In this document: in pieces, positions 1-5,301 of the stretch
Layout: each line of letters begins with the position of its first letter
Position numbering within the stretch: position 1 is the first letter of the stretch
Assembly: GCA_964547855.1 (NCBI GenBank)
Contig: CAZJPG010000024.1
Coordinates: forward strand, 1 to 16,202
Length of the DNA: 16,202 nt
Direction of reading: 5' to 3'
DNA from: JBAZHE01 sp964547855
GTDB taxonomy: Bacteria; Patescibacteriota; Patescibacteriia; Patescibacteriales; WJLG01
Position numbers and translations under genes: made by a program
Notes under the pieces: generated by a model
Database searches by the model: none
The model's input: the letters and a program-made list of their open reading frames with translations, nothing else
Told to the model about the DNA's origin: nothing

Positions 1-76
1 TCACACAAACACGGCCCTTACGACGAACGACCTTGCAATCCTTGCAAATTTTCTTAACGCTGGCTCTGACTTTCAT
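1..76 (-). CDS. rpmJ: Ribosomal protein bL36, partial (5' part)
   Basis: This is the first 25 codons of the smallest large-subunit ribosomal protein, running off the left edge of the window. The visible peptide starts MKVRASVKKICKDCKVVRR and continues to a VCV that begins the second metal-binding half. The CKDC pair is the first half of the zinc ribbon of the C+ form of L36; the second Cys/His pair should lie outside the window. Position directly downstream of infA on the same strand is the classical infA-rpmJ-rpsM order of the ribosomal alpha operon, so rpsM is expected next. The 82-bp gap to infA holds no other gene, and no SD is visible before the ATG. Identification is secure; completeness cannot be judged. 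Confidence 0.95.
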   Translation of the reverse strand, partial: MKVRASVKKICKDCKVVRRKGRVCV

Positions 77-158
77 AGTATATTTTTGATATTTTGGACT
101 TAAAACGAAGGCCTCGACCCCATCGAAGCTGCTCCTTGTCTTCTTTTTATCTTAGTGA

Positions 159-398
159 TCAAAGGCGGAAAGTAATTCTTCCCTTGGTCAAATCATAAGG
201 ACTGATCTGAACCTTGACCCGATCGCCGACCGCCAGTCTAATTTTATGCATTCTCATCCTACCGGATAAATGAGCCAATATTTCATGGCCGCTATCCATA
301 GCAACGCGAAAACTGGTAGCAGGCATCAACTCCAATATTTCACCTTCCATTTCAATGAAATCCTTGGAATTGATCGCTTGATTCTTTTCTTGCGACAT
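159..398 (-). CDS. infA: Translation initiation factor IF-1
   Basis: IF-1 is a single OB-fold protein that binds the 30S A site and helps IF-2 and IF-3 select the initiator tRNA. The 79-residue product has the family signature: MEGEILELMPATSFRVAM, then GHEILAHLSGRMR, then GDRVKVQISPYDLTKGRITFR at the C-terminus. It is a few residues longer than typical IF-1 because of a polar N-terminal extension (SQEKNQAINSKD). I chose the ATG at 398 rather than an upstream in-frame alternative codon because the start then reads MSQEKN and follows the leader directly. There is no SD. It heads the operon with rpmJ and has a consensus promoter at 488-516 plus a foldable leader (separate entries). Confidence 0.96.
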   Translation of the reverse strand: MSQEKNQAINSKDFIEMEGEILELMPATSFRVAMDSGHEILAHLSGRMRMHKIRLAVGDRVKVQISPYDLTKGRITFRL

Positions 399-410
399 TA
401 ACAAAAAAAA

Positions 411-474
411 TTACCAAACAAAAAACTTTTGGTAAATTTTGTTTATTTTTAAGTTGTAAAACTTAACATTTACC
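411..474 (-). promoter_or_regulatory. Attenuator-like leader of infA
   Basis: On the transcribed strand the leader contains three segments that can pair in two exclusive ways. GGTAAAT (474-468) can pair with ATTTACC (437-431), enclosing a 5-bp hairpin at 451-464 (AAGTT/AACTT). Alternatively TTACCAAA (435-428) pairs with TTTGGTAA (418-411), and that hairpin is followed at once by eight T residues (410-403), which is the form of an intrinsic terminator placed 5 bases before the infA ATG. The geometry is seen directly. The stems are AT-rich and weak, so function as an attenuator is inference only. Confidence 0.3.
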
Positions 475-487
475 TTTGTAATTAAGG

Positions 488-516
488 ATTATATATATAA
501 TCACAAAAGATGTCAA
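488..516 (-). promoter_or_regulatory. Promoter of infA-rpmJ operon
   Basis: A perfect sigma70-type promoter: -35 TTGACA at 516-511 and -10 TATAAT at 493-488 with a 17-bp spacer. Transcription would start near 481 and leave a leader of about 80 bases before infA. The stretch 517-601 towards the alaS stop codon holds no gene and no convincing terminator. Confidence 0.8.
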
Positions 517-601
517 GGTGGGCCGTCAATCAACGATTATTTAACGGCAATTAACAATTATTTTAGCTAAAACGAGCGAAATCAATATATAAGCTACAAA
601 A

Positions 602-2419
602 TCACTCTAAAATGGCTTTTATTCGGCGAACTCCAGACGAAGAACTTTCCTCTTTAACTATCTTGAAACGACCAAGCTCGGATGTATTCTGGGCATGAGG
701 CCCTCCGCAAATCTCACAAGATACTATATCATCCCCGTCGCACATCTTGTAGACCTTGACCATCTCCCCATATTTAGAATCGAAGACGCCCATGGCTCCC
801 TGGTTCCTGGCCTCCTCTAAAGTCCTCTCCTCGCAAGTTATCGGCAATTTTTTATCGATCGACTCATTGACCAAGCGCTCAACCTCTGAAATCTGTTCAG
901 CGGTCATCTTTTCGTTGTGTGAAAAATCAAAACGCAACCTCTCTGGAGTTATGTTGCTGCCTTTTTGGAAAACATTAGGACCTAGCACTTTACGTAAAGC
1001 AGCCAAAAGCAAATGAGCCGCGGTGTGTAGGCGCTTGGTCTCTTCGCTAGAATCGGCCAATCCGCCCTTGAACATACCAGCCGAGGCAGTGCGAGAAAGC
1101 TCCTGGTGCTTTTTGAACTCTTCGGAAAAACCAACCTCGTCGATGGCGATCTTCTTCTCGTGTGCTATTTCCCTGATCAATTCCAAGGGAAAACCAAAAG
1201 TAGAGAAGAGCTTGAAAGCTATATCTCCAGGCATGGTTATAATAACATCGTCTCCTGGATCGATCTCACAAGTCAATGACTCGCATTCTCTGGTGAACTC
1301 CTTAAGTCCATTCTCTAAAGTCTTCTCGAATTTCTCTTCTTCTTCGGCGAAATTTTTAACGATAAAATCATGATTAGCGGAAAGCTCCGGATAGGCTTCG
1401 GAATATTTAGCTATCACTACTTCTGACAATTCAGACGCCCAATGAGACTTATTTATCCCTAAGCGCTGTCCATAGACCACGGCTCGGCGTAACAAACGAC
1501 GGACTATGTAGCCGGCACCGGTATTCGAAGGAGTGACCCCCCTTTCATCGCCAATAATGAAAGTCGAGGCCCTAATATGGTCGGCTACAACTCGAAAAGC
1601 CTTGTCTTTTTTATCATTATCACCATATTTTTGCCCAGACAACTCCTCCACCTTGGCGATGATCGGCTGAAAAAGATCGGTATCGAAGACTGTCTCTGCG
1701 CCATTCATAGCCGTCAATATTCTCTCCAATCCCATGCCAGTATCCACATTCTTCTGCTCCAAAGGATCGAAAGTCCCATCGACCTTCTTATTATATTGCA
1801 TGAAGACATTATTCCAAACCTCCACCCACAGATCATTATCATCATTAAAAGATTTTGGCGTATCTTTTTGATCGCCGACCCAATAAAATATTTCTGTATC
1901 CGGGCCACAAGGGCCAGTGATGCCGGCTGGGCCCCACCAATTATTCTTCTTCGGCAATTTAGCGATCCTTTCTTCTGGTATACCCAAAGACTTCCAAAGA
2001 TCGAAAGCTTCTTGATCGAATGGTGCGTCATCATCACCGGCAAAGACCGATACGGCCAAACGATTGATCGGCAAATTAAGCCACTTTGGGGAAGTTAAAA
2101 ATTCAAAGCTCCATTGTATGGATTCTTGCTTAAAATAATCACCCAGCGACCAATTGCCAAGCATCTCGAAGAAAACCAAGTGGCGATTATCACCAACCTC
2201 TTCTATGTCATCCGTGCGAACGCACTTCTGCGCGTCGACCAATCTTTTACCAGATGGATGCGATTCCCCCATTAAATAAGGCACTAAAGGATGCATGCCG
2301 GCAGTGGTAAAAAGCACTGTCGGGTCGTTCTCCGGTATCAAAGAAGCGCTCTTGATGAGCGCATGTCCCTTTTCCTTAAAAAAATCAAAATACTTCTGGC
2401 GTAATTCTTGAGAAATCAT
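602..2419 (-). CDS. alaS: Alanyl-tRNA synthetase, short form lacking the C-Ala domain
   Basis: Class II synthetase that charges tRNA(Ala) and hydrolyses mischarged Ser/Gly-tRNA(Ala). Residues about 1-245 are the catalytic domain, with FFEMLGNWSLGDYF (motif 2 region) and GMGLER (motif 3). Residues about 245-450 are the tRNA-recognition part (FRVVADHIRASTFIIGDE, NTGAGYIVRRLLRRA). The editing domain has HTAAH near residue 465 and the paired CEICGGPH near 570, giving the H-x3-H / C-x3-H zinc site. The protein ends after GVRRIKAILE, about 605 residues against about 875 in E. coli, so the linker and the DHHA1/C-Ala domain are absent. No separate ORF supplies it next door. The ATG at 2419 is preferred to an upstream TTG. 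No SD is visible. Confidence 0.96.
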   Translation of the reverse strand: MISQELRQKYFDFFKEKGHALIKSASLIPENDPTVLFTTAGMHPLVPYLMGESHPSGKRLVDAQKCVRTDDIEEVGDNRHLVFFEMLGNWSLGDYFKQESIQWSFEFLTSPKWLNLPINRLAVSVFAGDDDAPFDQEAFDLWKSLGIPEERIAKLPKKNNWWGPAGITGPCGPDTEIFYWVGDQKDTPKSFNDDNDLWVEVWNNVFMQYNKKVDGTFDPLEQKNVDTGMGLERILTAMNGAETVFDTDLFQPIIAKVEELSGQKYGDNDKKDKAFRVVADHIRASTFIIGDERGVTPSNTGAGYIVRRLLRRAVVYGQRLGINKSHWASELSEVVIAKYSEAYPELSANHDFIVKNFAEEEEKFEKTLENGLKEFTRECESLTCEIDPGDDVIITMPGDIAFKLFSTFGFPLELIREIAHEKKIAIDEVGFSEEFKKHQELSRTASAGMFKGGLADSSEETKRLHTAAHLLLAALRKVLGPNVFQKGSNITPERLRFDFSHNEKMTAEQISEVERLVNESIDKKLPITCEERTLEEARNQGAMGVFDSKYGEMVKVYKMCDGDDIVSCEICGGPHAQNTSELGRFKIVKEESSSSGVRRIKAILE

Positions 2420-2471
2420 ATACAAAAAAATAAAATATAAAAGACAAAAAATACCAAATATTCAATTTAAT

Positions 2472-2500
2472 ATTATATTAATTAACTCATTTTAGCAAGT
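2472..2500 (-). promoter_or_regulatory. Possible alaS promoter
   Basis: A perfect -10 hexamer TATAAT (2477-2472) lies about 50 bases upstream of the alaS ATG in an AT-rich intergenic stretch. The -35 region at 17-bp spacing (ACTTGC, 2500-2495) is poor, so the assignment rests mainly on the -10. Confidence 0.35.
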
Positions 2501-2548
2501 GTTCGGATTTTTTATTTTTAATCTTTTATCTTTCCTTTGAATAAAAAT

Positions 2549-2577
2549 CTCCCCATGCGCATTAAGCGAATGGGGAG
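2549..2577 (-). terminator. Intrinsic terminator of transglycosylase gene 1
   Basis: Stem CTCCCCAT (2549-2556) pairs with ATGGGGAG (2570-2577). After one mismatch an inner CGC/GCG stem follows, with loop ATTAA at 2561-2565. In the minus direction a T-rich tract (ATTTTTATTC) follows. Its core resembles the terminator at 3647-3671. Confidence 0.85.
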
Positions 2578-2597
2578 GGTTGATGGTTTGGAGAAAA

Positions 2598-3341
2598 TCA
2601 GGAATTTGCGATCTTGATGATCGCGTTTACGAACAACCAGTCATCGGACTGATCAGCGGTTTTGTCTTTAGCGAGCATTAATCTTTTGGCTCCGTCTTCG
2701 CCGAAATGATATGCCAGAACCGCTCCGGCGTCGTCTTTCATCAGCTCCTTAGCTTTAGCCAGGCGCATGACGCCAAGATGGATGTTCAACTCGGGGTCGA
2801 ACAGATCTTCTTTGGTCACTCCAGGGAGCAACCATTCAGCGGTAGTCATGCGAAGCTGCATAAGACCGTAAGCTTTTCCGTCTTGTTTATTAATGGCTTT
2901 AGGGTCTCCTTCGGACTCTTTACAGATTATCGCGACAACTTGTCGCCAATCGACGTTATACTGCGTCGCTTCAGCCTTTATTACCTCTCCCCACTTTTGG
3001 AGCACCTGGGAATAAACTTTGTCGAGTTTTCTCGACTTGGCTTTTCCTTCCCAATATCCACTATCAGTATTGGTAAATGCACACTCGACGGTATGAGTAG
3101 CGGACACCAGACTAGCCATCATCGCGGCTGCGACTTCAGCCATCATTCGGCGAGCTTCGGCTTTTTTAGCCTCAAATTGCCGAAAGACATCGAATTTCTT
3201 TTCTGCTTCTGCAGTTAACGGTGCCATGTGGCCGGTTATGACCACTTCTTTCTTTCCCTTGCCAGGCAAGAGAACTGCGACCAAAAACAAGCCGACCGCA
3301 AAAATAAAGAATATACTCTTTTTCGTTGCCTTGATTTTCAC
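2598..3341 (-). CDS. Membrane-anchored lytic transglycosylase (SLT domain), 1
   Basis: Predicted peptidoglycan lytic transglycosylase, which cleaves the MurNAc-GlcNAc bond and forms a 1,6-anhydro product. Residues about 8-25 form an N-terminal membrane or signal segment (IFFIFAVGLFLVAVLLPG). An Ala/Met/Lys-rich helical linker follows (about 45-80). The SLT fold runs from about 115 to 220, with catalytic Glu142 in ICKESEGDPKA, GLMQL at 159-163, FDPELN at 181-186 and AYHFGEDGA at 210-218. The start is GTG, chosen because AAGGAG sits 6 bases upstream and no better ATG exists. The gene is monocistronic, with its own promoter and terminator. It differs in sequence from the neighbouring transglycosylase. 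Substrate and partners (cell separation, pilus or secretion assembly) cannot be told from the sequence. Confidence 0.85.
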   Translation of the reverse strand: MKIKATKKSIFFIFAVGLFLVAVLLPGKGKKEVVITGHMAPLTAEAEKKFDVFRQFEAKKAEARRMMAEVAAAMMASLVSATHTVECAFTNTDSGYWEGKAKSRKLDKVYSQVLQKWGEVIKAEATQYNVDWRQVVAIICKESEGDPKAINKQDGKAYGLMQLRMTTAEWLLPGVTKEDLFDPELNIHLGVMRLAKAKELMKDDAGAVLAYHFGEDGAKRLMLAKDKTADQSDDWLFVNAIIKIANS

Positions 3342-3409
3342 TTTTTTCTCCTTTTTAGCCCTTTTTATCGGGCAGTTGTAATGTACGTTTATTATTCTAC
3401 CATCTTAAT

Positions 3410-3438
3410 ATCATAGCATATTTTACTAATTTTGTCAA
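3410..3438 (-). promoter_or_regulatory. Promoter of transglycosylase gene 1
   Basis: -35 TTGACA (3438-3433), 17-bp spacer, -10 TATGAT (3415-3410). The leader is about 60 bases and ends in the SD AAGGAG. From the -35 through the base after ATATT (3438-3406) it is identical at 30 of 33 positions to the promoter of the 121-residue orphan gene (13730-13698). A 10-bp palindrome TGTGTACACA lies at 3452-3461, just upstream of the -35. Confidence 0.8.
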
Positions 3439-3483
3439 TATATACTGGTAATGTGTACACACATATTGCACCCCCTCCTACCA

Positions 3484-3632
3484 ACCTGTTTGTCATGTGC
3501 CATAAAAAAAACGCTCATTTTCGCTCCAGCGGCGAAAATTCGCTCTACCGCTTCGTCAGAATTTTTTTCTTTCAGAAAAAACCAAGCAATTCTGACGAAC
3601 GGAAGCTTCTTTATGGCACATAACAAACAGGT
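3484..3632. repeat. Nested inverted-repeat element, 149 bp
   Basis: The outer arms at 3484-3506 and 3610-3632 are complementary over 23 bases with one mismatch. Inside lie a hairpin at 3517-3539 (ATTTTCGC/GCGAAAAT, loop of 7), then a 12-bp perfect stem TTCGTCAGAATT (3552-3563) with its complement (3588-3599), which is capped by an 8-bp hairpin TTTTTTCT/AGAAAAAA with a 3-base loop (3563-3581). It lies between the terminator of transglycosylase gene 2 and the promoter of gene 1. It could be a miniature transposable element, a structured RNA, or a palindromic intergenic unit. No transposase or clear target duplication is visible. The three 63-codon ORFs across it are by-products of the palindrome. 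Confidence 0.7.
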
Positions 3633-3646
3633 GATAAAATAAAAAA

Positions 3647-3671
3647 CCTCATCCGCACGAAGCGAATGAGG
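3647..3671 (-). terminator. Intrinsic terminator of transglycosylase gene 2
   Basis: Stem CCTCAT (3647-3652) pairs with ATGAGG (3666-3671), then one wobble or mismatch position, then CGC/GCG, with loop ACGAA. A TTTTTTATTTTAT tract follows in the minus direction. It shares the core CATTCGCTTNNTGCGNATG (minus strand) with the terminator at 2549-2577. Confidence 0.85.
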
Positions 3672-3694
3672 CTTAAAGAACCTTCTTTGCCGAC

Positions 3695-4678
3695 TTATTT
3701 TCCGGCTAATGTCACGGCTGGGGCCGGAGTCATGTTGCTGGCGATAAACTCACCTTTTTTAGCCTTAATATCGGAATAAACTCCGAATACTTTCCGATAA
3801 TAAGGAACTCTTTCCAGTGATCCATAGCGCCTAAGCTGCCACTTGACTCCTCCGTCACCAATCTCGTAAGCTACGACCGCTTTGACCGGATCTCCGTCGA
3901 ATTTTGACATCGATAGAGCCAAATGCCATGTCCCTAAGGACGTGTTAAATGCCGGATCATACAGCTGCTCGGCCGACTTTGGCGGTGTCATCCCAACGGT
4001 CAGACAAATAGTTTTGGCGGAAGCCATCATTATTTGCCATAATCCACGGGCTTTTTTAGGACTTGTGGCTCGACGATGACCTTGTGATTCGATAGCTACG
4101 ACAGCCATTCCCAGATCAGGGTCAATATCCTTGACGATACAGGAATCTGCGATCATTTGACCGTAAAGGTCTTGGATCTCTGGAAGAGCGTCGATACCGC
4201 AACGTATGGCGTTGCTGATCTCTACTTCCTCCAGGACACGCGACCAAAGGCGGCGATCGGAAAGGACGCAATTTATAGCGGCGTCCGGATGCTTGCGGAA
4301 TATCTCCTGCATAGCCATTTTGGCTATTTTTTCCGGCGAAATGTCGGAAAAGATCGTGTCTTCCGGGTTGTCGTGATTTTCTGCTGAAATCCTTTCAGCT
4401 TCTTTCACCACCTCGCCGATGGCCTTATCGATCCTTGCGGAATCGATCGCTGTAGTATCCGTCTTGGAGTCATCCCCCAATTTCAACGAATCGTTTAAGG
4501 GGGATGCTTGGGCTGAAGATATCAGTCCGGAACCTTTGCCGATCTCCGAAGAGATTTTGCTCACAATGGCCACTAATATGCCAATGGAAACAATAATGGT
4601 AAAAGTTACAAGAAAAATATCCTTGAAGTTGGAAATGACCTTGGTCGCTTCCAATTCGTAGTTTTTTTCTTGATCCAT
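3695..4678 (-). CDS. Membrane-anchored lytic transglycosylase (SLT domain), 2
   Basis: A 327-residue predicted lytic transglycosylase. One N-terminal transmembrane helix (about 21-40, IFLVTFTIIVSIGILVAIVS) is followed by a low-complexity, Ser/Asp-rich linker and a helical region (about 80-170). The SLT domain (about 175-300) has catalytic Glu197 in VVAIESQGHRRA, GLWQIM at 212-217, YDPAFNTSLG at 240-249, AYEIGDGG at 270-277 and PYYRKV at 292-297. I start at the ATG at 4678 because the SD AAGGGGG stands 5-6 bases before it; an upstream in-frame start would overlap that SD. It is transcribed alone, towards gene 1, but each has its own promoter and terminator. The long linker suggests the catalytic domain reaches from the membrane into the wall. 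Confidence 0.85.
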   Translation of the reverse strand: MDQEKNYELEATKVISNFKDIFLVTFTIIVSIGILVAIVSKISSEIGKGSGLISSAQASPLNDSLKLGDDSKTDTTAIDSARIDKAIGEVVKEAERISAENHDNPEDTIFSDISPEKIAKMAMQEIFRKHPDAAINCVLSDRRLWSRVLEEVEISNAIRCGIDALPEIQDLYGQMIADSCIVKDIDPDLGMAVVAIESQGHRRATSPKKARGLWQIMMASAKTICLTVGMTPPKSAEQLYDPAFNTSLGTWHLALSMSKFDGDPVKAVVAYEIGDGGVKWQLRRYGSLERVPYYRKVFGVYSDIKAKKGEFIASNMTPAPAVTLAGK

Positions 4679-4753
4679 AGGAACCCCCTTTTTCAATGTT
4701 GATATTGGTTTTTTGTTGTTTTCGTAGTTTAAAGAACAAACTATAATCGTGGT

Positions 4754-4782
4754 AATATATCATATTTTTACAAAAATGTCAA
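4754..4782 (-). promoter_or_regulatory. Promoter of transglycosylase gene 2
   Basis: -35 TTGACA (4782-4777), 17-bp spacer, -10 TATATT (4759-4754). A leader of about 70 bases ends in the SD AAGGGGG before the ATG at 4678. Confidence 0.75.
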
Positions 4783-4817
4783 GATTAAACACCCAAAAAT
4801 GCTAATAATAATAAAAA

Positions 4818-4842
4818 AATAGCCCTTTTTATTTGGGCTATT
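4818..4842 (-). terminator. Intrinsic terminator of the coiled-coil gene
   Basis: AATAGCCC (4818-4825) pairs with GGGCTATT (4835-4842). In the minus direction it is followed by a long T-rich tract (ATTTTTTTATTATTATT). It lies 26 bases after the stop of the gene at 4868-5221. Confidence 0.8.
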
Positions 4843-4867
4843 CTTTATATTTAGGCTATAAAAACTT

Positions 4868-5221
4868 TTATTTGATCTTTTGGAATTTCACGCTAACTAT
4901 CGGCTCATACTCGACATCATATTCGTCCTTGATCTCAACCTTCTCCCCCTTCATTAACTTAGACAGGGCTGCGTCCGATAAAACCTGGCTGTCATTCTTG
5001 ATCTCGTTGCCCAAAACTTCCATTTTATCCAATTCACTAGCGAACTCCTCTTTTATTTTAGCCTCAATAGCTTTCTTATCCTCTTTTAATTTATCCAACT
5101 CTTCTTTGACTCTTTGGAATTCAGAACTATTTTTAAGAGCATCGCGATACATGGACTTCAACTCTTTCTGCTCGCCTTTAAATTTTTGTAAGCGGTCAAA
5201 GATCTCTTGGACTTGGGACAT
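4868..5221 (-). CDS. Small coiled-coil protein of unknown function
   Basis: 117 residues. Residues about 1-85 are almost entirely charged helix with heptad-like spacing (KEELDKLKEDKKAIEAKIKE), predicting a long coiled coil; the last 25 residues (VEIKDEYDVEYEPIVSVKFQKIK) look like a beta-hairpin. There is no signal peptide and no cysteine. I do not recognise a named family. It follows the helicase gene on the same strand with a 69-bp gap but appears to have its own promoter (5274-5301) and terminator. The ATG at 5221 is the first in frame, without SD. A role in protein scaffolding or DNA-associated function alongside the helicase would be a guess. Confidence 0.75.
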   Translation of the reverse strand: MSQVQEIFDRLQKFKGEQKELKSMYRDALKNSSEFQRVKEELDKLKEDKKAIEAKIKEEFASELDKMEVLGNEIKNDSQVLSDAALSKLMKGEKVEIKDEYDVEYEPIVSVKFQKIK

Positions 5222-5273
5222 AAAATCAAATTAAAAATATAAATAATAAAATATCTTGCTTTATACCTCATAC

Positions 5274-5301
5274 ATTATACACTCCCCCTTCTAAGATTCA
5301 A
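5274..5301 (-). promoter_or_regulatory. Promoter of the coiled-coil gene
   Basis: -10 TATAAT (5279-5274) preceded by TG one base upstream (extended -10, TGTATAAT), with -35 TTGAAT (5301-5296) at 16-bp spacing. The -35 overlaps the 3' end of the helicase gene. Confidence 0.6.

Noticed and set aside
1577..2098. 173-codon plus-strand open frame inside alaS
   Set aside because: It lies wholly antisense to conserved alaS catalytic motifs and has no recognisable domain; an antisense shadow.
2706..3218. 170-codon plus-strand open frame inside transglycosylase 1
   Set aside because: Antisense to the SLT domain, composition unlike a protein, no promoter or SD.
3432..3642. Three overlapping 63-codon open frames on both strands
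   Set aside because: They run across the palindromic element; both strands yield the same peptide fragments (FFMAH-KQV, CAIKK) because of the inverted repeat.
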